Source of the DNA: Camillea tinctor
Lineage: Eukaryota; Ascomycota; Sordariomycetes; Xylariales; Xylariaceae
NCBI GenBank assembly: GCA_022578605.1
Contig: MU394088.1
Location: forward strand, 62,001-126,000
DNA length: 64,000 nt
Reading direction: 5' to 3'
The number at the start of each line of letters is the position of its first letter. The first letter of the stretch is position 1. The translations under genes and the position numbers were made by a program. The notes below the pieces were generated by a model. The model did no database searches and was not told the DNA's origin. It saw only the letters and a program-made list of their open reading frames with translations. Positions 1-13,246 of this stretch are shown piece by piece.

Positions 1-3000
1 AAAGGGCATGCCGACATCGTCCAACTATTGCTAGACAAGTCTGAAACAAGCATAGAGAACCGTACTATAGCTCTTTCCTTTGCAATACAACAAGGCCTTG
101 CAGCCGTGGTTAGCAGACTGTTAGCGAAGAGTACTTTGAATCAGTATGATGACTTCGGAAATACTCTATTGCATAAAGCTGCTGAATGTTCTAATATTAG
201 AGTTCTCTCGCTACTTTTAGACACTGGGAAGTTTGATATCAACACAGAAAACGATGAGGGTTTTACAGCTCTTCATAAGGCAGCTCAAAAGGGTAACTCG
301 CATGCAATTGTGCCATTGATAGCAAATAAGGCCAATGTCAATAAACATACGAAAGAAAACCAAACTCCTCTGGAAATAGCAACACAAGAGGGCCATGTTA
401 TAATAGTCCAAGAGCTAATGCAACTAAAAGAAGTCCAATGGGAAGCAGAGCCCCTTTTTAAGTTAGCTCTCAGGAATAACCATGTGGACGTGGCTGTGGA
501 GATCCTGCACCAAGCTTCATTTCCGTCGTCTTTAGCCTGCACGGTTCTTCGCAACCAGAATATATTAGAATCTGTGCTAGAAGCCCCCTGGTTTCGTGTG
601 ACTGGGACGATCGAAAAAGATTATGGAAATTCGATCCTTCATTTGGCTGTTATTGAGGAGCTTGAGAATGCAGTCAAATTACTTCTCCAGAAAGGTGCTG
701 ATCCATGCAAGGAGAATTCAAAACATGAAATTCCTTTACATATTGCGGCATTGAAAAACCGAGCTGACATTGTACGGTTGCTACTGGATTATGAATCTGG
801 CTTGCAAATCAATGCTAGAGATAAAGACGGCAACACACCCCTATTCATTGCTAGCTGGAACGGTAATGTCGAAGTTGTCAAGGAGCTAATCAGCATGAAA
901 CGCGACGTGAAATGCGACGTGAATTCGAGCAATACTAGAGGCTGGAATCCTCTACATGCTTCATATGATAACCTGGAGATCACGGACATGCTTCTTAAAG
1001 CTGATGCAGACCCCAATCTAGTGACTAAACTCAGCAAATCCACTGCTCTTTCAATGGCTGCGAACAATGACGACTGGGTTGATGTAGTTCGCCTTCATCT
1101 CGAAAAAAATGCCAACCCTGGCTCGCGCAATATGGATGGAGAGACGGCAATTCATCGTGCTGTTCTTGGTGGAAGCTTTGAGGTGGTCAAACTGCTAGTA
1201 GAAGACCCATACAAAACAAACATCAACGCTAAACGGCTTGACAAGTGTACTCCATTGCACCTTGCTGCTCACAGGTCGGAAGCCGAAATTGTCCAGTACC
1301 TACTATCAAAACAAGCAGACCGTACTATTTTAAGTGAACCGTATGGAACAGCTTTGATGGCTGCAGCCTGTAGTGGGTCTACTGAGGTGGCCAAGCTTCT
1401 TTTTGAAGATGGCGAAGATGTCAATGCGGTGCGCGGGCCATACGACACCATTCTGAATGCCGCAACATATCATGGGAACATAGATATGGTTAAATGGCTT
1501 ATTAAGGAAAAGGATGCTGATGTCAATGTGACTGGTGACAATTACGGCAACGCACTTTGTGCCGCTATCATTGGGACGGGAGACAACATCGAGGACATTG
1601 TCGCATGCTTGTTAGAACATGACAAAGACAATCTAAGTGTAAACTATTTATGCAGCAATGGCTCCTCAATACTCCGGCTAGCTGTTGAACACAAGAGAGC
1701 AGGAGTGATAGGGATTCTAACTCAGCATGGGGCTAACACTCGAGGGGAAAGGGATGGGAAAGAACCGCTTGCGTTTGTTGCGGTTGAGAATGGTGATATT
1801 GGCGTCCTTGAAGTTCTTCTTCGGCTTCCAGATACCCTCTCATCCAGAGATCAATACGGTAGATCACTCCTATCTGCTGCTATAGGCTCGGGGGGGGGAC
1901 AAATAGTCCGCTTTCTTCTCACTCGCGGGGGTATCAACCTGGACCTCGATGCTGGAGATCACGCACGACGCACTCCGCTCATTTTTGCAGTGCTGCATTG
2001 CAGTGGACAACTCGAAATTATTTTACAAAAGTACAAGGAGCATGGAATAGCTATTGATGCTCAAGATACCGAAGGGAAAACCGCTCTTAATCATGCTTGT
2101 ATTATGGATGTCGAAAGTGCCGTCCATATGTTGCTCCAGTCACGAGCCGATCCAACCATTGTCGATCATAGAGGGCGCGGGCCGCTGTATTGGGCTTACC
2201 GACACGCCTCATTGACAATAATCAAGTCAATTTCAAAATCTCTCTCAGCAACCAATTTAACTGAGTATGTTTCGCAAGCACGCTTGGCTTTGTCTGCGGT
2301 CATTGCAACAAACAGATTATTGTTTATAAAAGACATCATTGAAGATGCTAGCATTGACCGGGACCAACCGGGACCTGACGGTTGGACCACTCTTTACACG
2401 GCCCAACTTTATGGATATTCACCCATGGAGCCCTTCCTCGACTGTATTTCAGATTTTGAAGAACATCCAATCCCTGAGCTTCCTACGAAGTGGTCTGATA
2501 GTGACAAGGCTGCGAGCCTGTCTGTAAGTGACGATGGGCAAACGATAACTGTTAGAGGTAAGTATAGGAACCATTCCAATGATGACTAGTTATATTGATG
2601 AACGAAACTCTATTCCTTATTGCCACTATCATTATATATTAATGGCTAGCATAGAAAACCATTTGGTGGCACCGATTGATATGTGGGAGGAGAACTCGGC
2701 AACTATCCGTGCTAACGCCCCAATACGACCCATCAAAGAATGCAACAACGGTTACTATTATGAAGTGAATATTACAAAAAGCCCATTCTCGAACGAGACA
2801 TGCGACTGGGGAATAGGTTTCTGCGAAGAACATACATCCCTTAATCTCCACATGGGTTTGGAGAAGAGGACTTGGGCTTATCATGGAGGCGACGGAAACA
2901 TCTACGATCAAGGGAAAAGCTACCCTTTTGACAAGACATTTGGTACCAATGATACTATAGGGTGTGGTGTCAGCTTTAAAAACCGCTCTATTTACTACAC

Positions 3001-3278
3001 AAAAAACGGGAAACTTATTGGTTAGTATAGTATAGTACCAGCCTGCTTAAAGTTCTACATCTAACCGCAACGTTTGAGTAGGCCAAGCATTCACTGATGT
3101 GAAAGGCAAACTGTATCCGGCAGTGAGTGTATTACAGACTATGGCAGGAGCTGAGGTTTCTGTGTCGTTCTGGGACACGGATAAAGAGCAAGAGTTCAAA
3201 TTCAATGATTTCGGGGATCTACGTACGATGGAAGAACCAGAAAGACTACAACAGTCTAAGTCTAAGAGGAAAGAATAA
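1..3278 (+). CDS. Ankyrin-repeat protein with C-terminal SPRY domain (5' partial)
   Basis: The frame is open from base 1, and the first residues already fit an ankyrin repeat, so the true start lies left of the window. Exons are 1-2557, 2655-3020 and 3082-3278; both introns are GT-AG and in phase (about 1039 residues visible). Roughly the first 800 residues are ankyrin repeats (recurrent TPLH/TALH and G-A-D/N-P/V-N patterns), a protein-binding scaffold. The last two exons encode a SPRY/B30.2-type domain with a YYEV strand, a TKNGKLIG turn and a KGKLYPAVSVL strand. Splicing exon 2 to exon 3 restores the SPRY consensus across the junction, which supports the model. In fungi, long ankyrin arrays are often the sensor half of NACHT or other NLR-like proteins; any such effector or NTPase domain would be upstream and is not visible. 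The substrate or partner is unknown. Confidence 0.85.
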
Positions 3279-6200
3279 GGTGATGGTTTCAATGTTGATG
3301 ACATTGAACAATCAACTAGAAGGTCAAGTAGTACAATATCATTTGGAAATAGTTGTTCTGAATGAGTCTATGAAATATGGGTTGTGCATTGCTCTGGGAG
3401 AAACCAGGAACCAAAAGAGGCGCTCAAGGTGTATACATATATAATTCGTTGTTTTAGAAAATATTTTTCTTTTTAATATTTTAGTTACTATACTAGGGGC
3501 TAGATGCTGCAAAGAATAGTTCTCCAAGCACCTTGGTCTATTTGGTATGTTCCGTGATTGATCGGTTTTCTCTCCTTAACCCCTATCTCGGAGTCTCTTT
3601 TATGATAGCTAGATACCTGATTTGGCAAACTGTGGGATCGGTGCGGGGTTTCAACACTGGTAGTAATAGACACGTCGGTTGTCTATAATTCTTTACCTTG
3701 TTGAGAAGCAACGTGGTACGCTGTTGGTTCCTATTAATGGCAAGACACGCGAGGTGACATTGCAAGGCTGTTGGTGACAAGGGCCAGGTCTATGTAAGAG
3801 TAACAGGGTATATTAACCCAGCTTTTGGGGTGTTATTAAAGTTCTGATAACCACCTGCGACCCCAGCCGCCTAAAATGTTAGACCTAAGTCGTTCTATAA
3901 CTGCATCTCAGGAGTTCAGCTACTAAATAACGACCGGGTATAGGCTTTATAGAATCCACTTCCCTGAGCTCATATCATTTATTTCGATGTAGCAAACTAA
4001 GTCGATCGCAGCTTCATTAGCTGATTTTCAATGATATTTACCATCGTGTGTAAGTTGTTAAATACGAGGCGGGAACTGTGTACACAAACGGTTCTTTTCA
4101 TGCAAGGGATCGATATTGATCCTACCTCACGTGCCATGGCGAGCCGGAAGGGGAGGGGCTAACCTTGGAACATGTGTGATTCAAGGTATATGACCCACGT
4201 TTCTCACAAACCATTGCAGGCTAAGGACAGCCAAATGGATGATGTATTGAAGATGGATGATGCCTGCAACCTAGTGGTGGATGGAGATTGCCTTATAAGG
4301 CGGAACAAGGATGTTCCTGTCTGCAACACAAACAAACATCATCTCTTAGATACTCTTCGTCTTCTGGTCACAATATGTACTTAGAACTCTACAAAGCGGT
4401 ACAACTTGGAGATCGGACGAATCATACTCCAAGTCACTAATATGACCAGACCGATGAACTGTCATAAATGATGGTGTTTAACGAACATGCTTGATTGAGG
4501 CACAGCCAAAAAAAAAAAAAAAAAAAGGACACAACTGTACTACTCTTAATTCCTAGCGAGCAAACCGATCAACAACTGGTTCTCTCCAGATTCTTGTGCC
4601 AATGTAATTATTGAGTTGAACATGAGACAAATGACGCTTCTACTAGCTTGAATCCCTTAAAGGGGACAGTATAGAAAAAAATAGGGGAGGATGTTAAAAA
4701 ACTTCGGCTACCAAAGACCTATATTTAACAGGAGCCCAGAAGTCTTTGTTTTGCTCGATTCATAGCATGCTCTTTAGCGTATAACATGTGAATGCGTTTA
4801 ATTTAACCTGTTGGCTCTCTTGCATGATACCTGACGTATTAGTGGCGCTCAAGATCGCATTAGCGTCGAGTTGACACGATACTTCTGCAAGCGAAACCTT
4901 GTAGAAGTAGATGTGGAATGCGAATCATTGTAGAAAATATGAAATATTTAAACACGTTAACGATTTGGTATACTCTAATACTAATCACACTTCGTAACTA
5001 CAAAAGGCCAAAGCATATGTATATGTCCCGGGTTACAGAATGCGCTGTTTGCGGACTTCGATTGAGGTATTAATCTGTAGATTGATGGTTGTCATCTTAA
5101 ACCGTACCATAGAAAATATTATTTAGCTTTTTTTTTCATATAGTATGCATTAAGATGATTATTACACAGATGAAACAACTCTCTTCCGAACTCTCATAAT
5201 CACAGATCGATCAGCAGTAAGATGATCCCGGACATTTACGGACATAAGCATGGTGCTTTATCTAGAATCTATAAGGGGGTGAGAAGGAGGCTTCATTATC
5301 AAAGTGGAACCGAGGGTTTGCTTGAAGGAAGTCAATATAGCCTGATGAAAGGTTTGGACCACTCGGAATAGCTTAGTGCAGAGAGACCAGACTAGCATAA
5401 ACCACCAAGCCCGATACTCTCGTTGTATCGCACCCAAGGGGCGGGGGGATTGTCCTACTTAGGACAATATTCCTATCAATTGCCGCCTATATCTTTCTTG
5501 TTTATAACCCTCCGCGCCGCACGTCGTCGAGATATCCGAACGAGCGTCTCTTCGTTCAATAGTTGTTCATCCGATGTTAACTTGGTAGGTCACACGTGGA
5601 ATTTTACGGTTCAGATCTTCCAATCATAGATCTCGGGGGTCCAAAGGTTCAGCCAATCCTAGATTCCTGAAGGACAAAATTCGATTGATCTTCGGTCATA
5701 TACTCTGCTTTTTGCGTTTTACTGTCGTATGGAAGTCAAATAGGGAAATCTTCAATTTTGAACGCGGCGCCGTACTTCTTGGGATGGTCTGAAGATAGCG
5801 CCACGTATTCTACTACACTGTGGTGATCCGAGACAACTTGAGCCTAGAGGGTCGATAAACTTGTATGGTTATTGGTGGCTGGGCCATGTAAGTGCTGCAA
5901 GTAAGACAGTCGTGGTCCACATCTGTAGACCCATAATGTTTAGCTGCCGCCGGCCGTGCTTTGTACATGATCCTGTTATTGGATGCGCCTATTGGACCTA
6001 CCGTGCCTATTCCCAACGCGGCAATCCATACGAACCCCCAAAGTTGGTCGATAACTTGCATGATGACAAGGACATATCGCAACAACTGTCAGCTCTGTTG
6101 GCTCGGACCAGACGTTGGGAACTCATAATAAGAGCACAGCAACCTACGGTGACAAAAGTACATTGAGTAAACTTCATTAGAGGAGGTACAAATCCAGCCT

Positions 6201-6956
6201 CGAAAACATAGAGGGCCCCATATTTGCACTAGGTACTAGAAGTTAGTGTAAATAGTGACCCGTAATACAATAATGGTATGACTATGATGGGTCATTGATG
6301 AGATTTATGTGCATGGTTCATCCCTATCTATATATACCGGAGAAGAAGACTATGGAACGTGCAGCTTTTTAACCATGGGACCCGATTTCTAGTTTGTGTT
6401 TCCTCCCAATTTCAATATTTCGTCAGATCACATCCCTTGTCACCAATCATTAAGGACAGGAATAATTCCCCAGTTTTGTCACATTGATAGTCCATGAGAA
6501 TGAATAGAACATTATTCGGGTGCTGCGGAGGATTCTTTGGTAGTGTAGTTGACGTCAAAATAGACGCGATTGGTAATATGTTGCCCGTACGAGCTGTTGT
6601 GGGAACAAATAGTATTATCCCGCACGCGACTCCGAGCCAACCTAGTAAAAGTGAATCTCGCAATCGTAACTTTTTTCAAAGGACCAGTATCCTGGTCATT
6701 ATTTAGAAAATATTTAATTCAATATTTTTTCTGTTAAGGCCTGTTGATATCGAAACACAGTGGAGACTCAGTCCCAAAATGCCTCGAATATGGGATGAGG
6801 CTATTCGCGTTGGTGATAGATGCAGTCCTTTGGCAGCAGGGAATCACGTGGTTGGTTGGCTCTTGGCAGCTCGGGTGGAGAGCTCCGTCAGGGAAAGAGG
6901 CCTGCATATTATTGGGAGGGGTTTAAAAGGGGATCGAACGAGCATATTTATTCACC
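3279..6956. other. Intergenic region without a supported gene
   Basis: AT-rich spacer between the ankyrin-SPRY gene and the first P450. It holds a 19-base A run at 4508-4526 and a short hairpin at 4882-4907. Short open frames on both strands (for example 5423-5629 +, 5861-6166 + and 6412-6663 -) have no family motif, no convincing splice partners and no codon bias. The frame at 6412-6663 has one hydrophobic stretch, but nothing else supports it as a gene. Confidence 0.6.
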
Positions 6957-9060
6957 ATGCCCACAGCTGTTGGTCATGAAATATATGATGCCAGCACTCA
7001 TACAATCATCATGGCTGGTATCACAAACAACACGAGTCAGGACTTATCCTTAGAGGGCAGCGTCCTCTTGAACATATCGAAAGATGTTAAACACACAGAT
7101 CTGAGCTTAGTGGTTTCGGTGGCATTTCTTGTTTATTGGGTCGTGTTAGTGGTTTATCGTCTGCACTTCTCTCCGATTGCGAAATTTCCTGGCCCGAAAC
7201 TAGCTGCTGCCACCAACTGGTATGAGTTTTTCTTCCAAATAGCCAAGGATGGCCAATTTAGATTCCAAGTCCAAAAATTGCACGACAAATATGGTAAGTC
7301 GCCGACTATGTTTTAAGAAGCACGTTTACATGGCTCAACTTAAATACAGGACCGATTGTGCGGATCAACCCGTGGGAGCTATCGATCCGGGATTCTAGCT
7401 TCTATAGCGAAATCTTCGTTGCCGGGTCTACACGCAGGACGGACATGTGGGCTCGGGGAAGAGAGGGGAACGGGTTTGGGAGTATGACTTTTTTGCAGTT
7501 GGTCCGAACTGTACAATTCTAACGCTGATAACTGTGCTCATAGATACACACCATTTAAGTGTTCCTCACGATCTTCATCGCCAGAAGAGAAAACACCTTG
7601 AGCCCTTCTTTTCTCGCCAAAGCATTTCTCGCATGGAAGATGTCATTGCAGGCAAAGTTCGCATACTTGACGAGAGACTGCAATCGTTGAAAAATACGAA
7701 TACCGTGGTCAGTTCCAATGGTGCTTTTATGGCACTGACCGGAGATATTATTGGGCACGTAACCTGTGGCACGAACCCTGGTTTAGTAGATGACTCGAGA
7801 TTTGCCCCTGAATGGTATGTTCAACTGAAAATTCAAGACGTCAAGCCTTTAACTTACAAATTGGTAGGCATCAGCTCCTCAATAAAACCGTGCTTGTGGG
7901 GCCTTTGTTTAAGTGCTTCCCATGGCTAAACAGGTAATATACTACAACCTTGGTAACATCGTAATTAAGCTAACATGGTAAAGCTTGCTCCAACTTATCC
8001 CGGCGAGCATAATGGAGAGGCTGTACCCGAGGGGTATATCGAACATGATGGTCGGAAAGGTACGATTTATTCATCTTGCCAGGCGGGGATAAGAGTAAAC
8101 CGTCGACTAACTCGGAACAGATTGGCATGGAATATATCGAGAGGATCAAGAACCAAATACGAAATAATGATATGGATGAGAAGGATAATAACAAGTCGCT
8201 CTTCCACCATTTTCTAACCAGCGATATCCCCGAGTCCGAGAAGACAACCGCCCGACTTCAGTCTGAGAGCCTACTCTTCCTCATCGCGGGCACATTTTCC
8301 AGTGCCCACACGCTCTCCAACATATTGTATTACGTTCTTGCGGACCCCGCAATCAAGAACCGTCTCCGCAACGAGCTGAAGGATGTGATGGCGTGCTACC
8401 CCGATAAATATCCGCGCTGGGCGGACTTGGAAAAGGTTGAATACCTCAGAGCATGTATAAAAGAAGGACTCCGGTAAGCTTGCTCAATGTCTCTCATGTC
8501 AATTTTTATATTAACCATCTGCGCAGGTTGAGTGGTCTAGTAGGAAATATCTCCAGATGCTCACCCGACGTGGCTCTACAGTACAAGGAGTGGACCATAC
8601 CCAAACATGTCAGTATTTCTTCTCCGTCACTCTTCTATGTTTATGAAAGATATTAACCGAAGTTCAAGACCCCTGTGGGAATGTCCATATACGGCATGCA
8701 TACCGACCCAGAAGTATTTCCCGAGCCGCTCAAGTTCCTGCCAGAGAGATGGCTAGGTGACTATGACCCCTTGATGAACCGAAACTTTGTTCCTTTCACT
8801 AAAGGGTCACGTAATTGCATTGGCATCAAGTAAGAAAGCTCAACCTAGCATTTCTGCCTTTTCTATCATTCTAACCTTGTCTAATTCTTCCCAGTCTTGC
8901 GAATGCCGAGCTATATTTCACAATTGCGATTCTGTTCCGCCCTGGGGGCCCAGAGCTGTCGCTCTTTGAAACTGTTGAGTCCGACGTGCTGCCCGTTCGG
9001 GATTACATTATTGGTCTCCCACGGCCAGAAAGCAAAGGGGTCAGGGTCCTGGTGAACTAA
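6957..9060 (+). CDS. Cytochrome P450 (trichodiene-oxygenase/CYP58-like)
   Basis: Membrane-bound heme monooxygenase, 547 residues from the ATG at 6957 (529 if the ATG at 7011 is used). Nine exons give one in-frame product: 6957-7293, 7350-7481, 7544-7814, 7868-7933, 7984-8059, 8121-8473, 8527-8608, 8669-8829, 8895-9060. A hydrophobic anchor near residues 48-68 is followed by the FPGPKLAA hinge. Family marks are [23 protein letters not shown], ExxR as EGLR, FLPERWL, and the heme loop [10 protein letters not shown] with the Cys ligand. The segments resemble fungal P450s of the Tri4/CYP58 group, many of which oxidise sesquiterpenes. The synthase 2.2 kb downstream makes it the likely first oxidase of the pathway (inference). 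Oddity: the I-helix reads AGTFSS, without the usual acidic residue before the conserved Thr/Ser pair. Confidence 0.87.
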
Positions 9061-11046
9061 TACAGTGCTGACGAGAGACGGGAGGGGTTATAAACGATAC
9101 ATTCTTTACAAACTAAGATACCAAGCAATTACCGACATCGCATGGGGTGGTATTGCGAGCATTCTATCGAAGCTAATAATCTGACATGATGGTCTTTTGT
9201 GCATACAGTATGGGCTAAACATTCCATTTTACTCATCTGGCTCTCTACCGCTGGGTTGATCATAGTAGGGCATAATATGAAAAATAAATTGAAGTATGCT
9301 CATGAAAATTCTGCCTGAACAGTTTCACCATCCAAATCTAGTGTCTTGCACTTTCATTCTCCTGGATCCCCGATTAGTACCTGAGGTTAGGAGGAGTAAG
9401 AATTTCAATTTGCCGATCACGAGTCTAGTATGTTTTCAAAACACCAATACTCTCTTATTTCACAAAATACATGACTACCTTCGCATTTTATGTATCAATC
9501 GATTTACTAGAAACCACTGGAAGTGTTCAATTCCATTATTTATCGAGGCAATTTTGCCACTCTCAGTGAGGGTATGTTGCGCAATATATGTATTGATTGT
9601 GCCGCACGTGAGCCTAGATCCTAGATCTAACCGAATACGATGCGACGCGAGCCATTCTCTACCTATATCGGAAGTCAGTTGATCGATGGCCTCGGACCGG
9701 TTGCATGGCTGTAATACAAGTTGAATCTGACAAGAAGTCGCAAGATGCCCATTGGCTTGTCCCCCAATATCAAACTAACGTTAAGATCGTCATATTTAAG
9801 AGCTGACGTTTGAAAGTATTGTGACGTAATTCTCATGGTAAAAGCTTCCCCTTGTGCCATTTATCAGAATGGGGAGCTAGGAAACTTGAAAGGTGATGGT
9901 GTATCCGACCACAACAGATAACAGGTTACATCTCACTATAGGAGGGTTGTACTTGTACTGGTCTAAAGACCAATAAAAGAGTTACGCAGTCTCCAGCCAT
10001 GTAGCGGCTGCTCTGTTCAGAGGAAAGGAAATAAGTCCGGAGGATACCCTATACAGGAGTATGACATGCGAAGTCAGCAGAATACAGTCCATTCGCAAAG
10101 ATCGATTTATTTCAATTACAGTGTGGCTCGAAGAAAGGTAAGAGTACTGGTGAAGACTGGAAAGCATCACTGCACTACTGGCATCTCACATTTGGTGGAG
10201 TGTCTCTGAAACGTCTGACTGCTCCACAATCACACATCGAAAAGATATGCCAACGTTTATATAGTGATGCCATGTATGGTCCAATTGGTAAAATATCCAA
10301 TGATGTTTACTTGTAGTATAGTTTAAGAATCTTATCGAATCCATAGAATTGGGTAGTTCGTCTACTAAAGAGCTCCATTACAGAAGGACGTCTTTGCAGC
10401 TACCAAAACATTTAACTTATTACAATAATTAATGCTGTTAGGAATCCCCTGAGTAAGCTTTTCCAATTTTCTTTATCTAAACAACAAGAATTTCAAGAAA
10501 CAGTTGCCTCAACTCGAGACAAGGCTGTAATCTTTTAGAGGCATGAAAATTAGCATTGATGAATGGGTCTTTCGTTAGAGTTCCATGCGTACGAACTAAT
10601 TGTCAAAGGGCACTTAGTACTTTCTTTAGTTCGCCATATCTTTCCCTTCTAGGAGACCTAGCTATGCAGTTAGGAAACCATGAGGGCCAAACTAATCCCA
10701 TCCTCAACACCTGTCATTGTAGCCTCATAATATGAATGCCCGGGTTCTTATATGAACCGTATATTGAACCGTTGCTTAGACTTCAACTGGGAACCCGATT
10801 CTCGTTGATCTCAATACATCTTATTGGATAAATTGTAATTTTCGGCGATTCGGGAATTAAAAGCTTTTACCCCTAAGTAGTTGAACGTGAGAGCCTTTTT
10901 CTGAAACCTTTTCTATAGGCGTCTATGATCTAGCGTCACTATTATCTAGTTTACAGTCAAATACCGACTTCGGTCTTTTAGCTAGTCAGAACCCTATAAT
11001 CAGTACAATGAGAATTGAATTGGTTATAAAGTCTTGTCGTAGCCTC
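9061..11046. other. Intergenic region without a supported gene
   Basis: AT-rich spacer between the first P450 and the terpene synthase. The longest frame (9296-9682 +) resembles no family I recognise and has no flanking splice sites in phase. The last 200 bases are presumably the synthase promoter. Confidence 0.6.
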
Positions 11047-11054
11047 TATATAAA
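11047..11054 (+). promoter_or_regulatory. TATA-like box of the terpene synthase
   Basis: TATATAAA about 200 bases upstream of the synthase ATG, the only strong TATA match in this spacer's proximal part. Confidence 0.35.
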
Positions 11055-11252
11055 GGATCTTCTCTCGCTGTTAAGATAGGCAAAACAATTCACAGACTTC
11101 TACATAATACCGTTCAAAGTGTTACATTATATAACATTCAAATTATCGTAGAATATCAAAAATCCCACGTTACTAAACAAACTACACCCGCTCCCAGGAC
11201 CGCATATATCTTCCGTCATTATAGTTACAACTCCTATTTAACTTCCGCCAAA

Positions 11253-12912
11253 ATGTCTTCGTCAGTCCAGGAGTCTACCCAAAACTATAATCAGTCTTCT
11301 GAAGATAGCCCTAATGTGCAATACGTTCGCCTGCCCGATTTATTCACATCGTTCATGTCTGAGAAGCCGACGGTGAACCCAAACTATTTTCGAGTTAAGT
11401 CCAAGGCCGACTCATGGATTGCGAGGTAGGTAACCGTGTTAATTTTCCGATTTCCATAACAGCAACTCCAAAAATACTACAGGAATTGATATACCACAGA
11501 TTGATCAAAGCAAGCGCAGAATGGGAAGAAAATAATTCCAAAACCGACATGGCTTATCTAGCATCTCTATGGGGACCTGCTTGTGACGGAGATACCCTTC
11601 GGGTGTTGGTAGATTGGAGTCATTGGGTACGTTAGAACTCTAACAAGTCATTTCTGGTTCCGAATAATGCCTATACTCTAACGCTGCCGTACTAGTTGAT
11701 ATTATTTGATGACCGTAAGTTTGATAGGTATATTGGATGTCATCAAAAGAAGGACATAGCGGCCCACTGACATGGAACATTCTCATAGAGTTTGATGAGG
11801 GCCATCTCACGACCGACATTGATGCAGCCCGCAAAGAGATAGAAATTAACATGGGCATCATGAACGAAACTCAGCCGTGGATTGGACCTGGGGATGATCC
11901 AATCAGGCACATATTCCAAACGATTTGGGATAGGATGAAAAAGGTATAACTACTACGTCGATTTCCCCCTTATAGAACCATGCTAATCCCATGTTCCTAG
12001 AACTCTACACCTGGTGGGTCTCAGCTTTTAGTACTATTTTACACCAAGACAATATTTTTTTCTTCGAAATATACATTGTTGACAGTACTTCAGAATTCCA
12101 CCAGCACTGGAAAGACATGCATAAAGCATACTTTGATGGGTTGATTCTTCAGGTACAAGTAACGTATCAGCAGAAGAGCATCTCGCGCAACGTCGACGAG
12201 TATATGGACATGAGAAGAGGCACGGTTGCCTCATATCCCGCAATAGCCCTAGCTGAGTATGAAGTTCAATTCATTGATTGTGCCTAAATTATGTCCGCTA
12301 ACCACAAACTTTAGATATGCTTGGGGTGTCACTCTTCCCCTTGAAGTCATCAACCACCCCTCCCTCCAAGAATGCTTGTGTGTCATAGCGGACATTGCAC
12401 TTCTGTGCGTATATATGTGGCGCCATACTAATATTGGATCCTCAGGACTGACTAATTCACAGTGACAACGATATTCTGTCCTATAAGAAAGACTCCGTAG
12501 GTAAATTACAAAGAGCATAAGTGTTCAAAAGGCTTATTTTTTTTTTTGATTATAGGCGCTTGGTGTAGAGCAGAATATCGTCATGCTCCTGATGAACCAG
12601 GGACTATCTGCCCAAGAGGCTATGGATAGAATCGGGAAAATGCTTGATGACTGCTACAAGCGGTGGTACACTGCACTGGCGACCGTACCATGGAAGGGGG
12701 AGGAAACCGACCGACAGGTACTCCGATTCATCGGTTGCTGTCAAATTATAGCTTTGGGGACCCTTCACTGGAGGTAAGCTGTTCTATTCACATATTATCA
12801 AAGGAAGAGTTCGCAACTAATAAATCCCCCTGTCAGTTTTAAAACCGGCCGTTATCTAGGACCTGATGGGGACCAAGTCTACGAAACCCGAATGTTGAGT
12901 CTCCCGTGTTAA
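11253..12912 (+). CDS. Class I sesquiterpene synthase
   Basis: Predicted to cyclise farnesyl diphosphate by Mg2+-assisted diphosphate release; cytosolic. Ten exons give a 359-residue product, the usual length for fungal sesquiterpene synthases: 11253-11425, 11500-11626, 11696-11714, 11789-11943, 12001-12017, 12086-12256, 12315-12404, 12463-12496, 12556-12773, 12837-12912. Visible motifs are LPDLF and VNPNYF near the N-terminus, the metal-binding DDQFDEG motif (split between exons 3 and 4), EYMDMRRGT, the NSE-type NDILSYKKD motif, and the C-terminal RY pair in SFKTGRYLG. Overall it fits the pentalenene/presilphiperfolanol-type fungal clade; the product cannot be predicted. Exons 3 (19 nt) and 5 (17 nt) are microexons, and exon 5 is the least certain part. 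The frame 11991-12287 also reads through the fifth intron, but the extra segment does not match the family. This is the likely core enzyme of the surrounding cluster. Confidence 0.88.
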
Positions 12913-12981
12913 ATGATTGGTATTGAGTAAACCTTGAAGTTCGATTTCCTTATCTTTTCACTGGATCGGTAGAGTAGTGTG

Positions 12982-13246
12982 TGTTGTGGGGACCGGGGGG
13001 AACCAGGGACCGTATGGAGGCCCTAAATGTATACACAATTGGGAAAGAATGTGAATTTTTTTCTTGTCTTTTCAATGTGGCTAGTTACGAGATATGAACA
13101 ACAATACATTCCTTCGTTTTGCTTTCGTTATGAGTTTTTCTTTTGACTAAGCAGTATCACGGTTGAGTACTGTAGACTGGAGCACATACTAGGCCCCTTT
13201 CTGCCTCATACAACTGAGGGCAAGGGATCTCCTCACTCTACGGTCA
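12982..13246 (+). repeat. Solo-LTR-like repeat, copy 1 (degenerate)
   Basis: Diverged relative of the repeats at 27899-28360, 39207-39469 and 42869-43205. It keeps the order of landmarks (GTGGGGAC near the start, AACAATACATTCCTT in the middle, CTCATACAACTG and a GGATCTCCTC-like end) but carries many substitutions. No clear target-site duplication remains. Confidence 0.6.

Noticed and set aside
6412..6663. Minus-strand frame with one hydrophobic segment
   Set aside because: No family match, no intron partners and it lies in the promoter region of the first P450.
11991..12287. Continuous reading frame through the fifth intron of the terpene synthase
   Set aside because: The extra residues between 12018 and 12085 do not match the family, whereas splicing joins conserved segments at the normal length.
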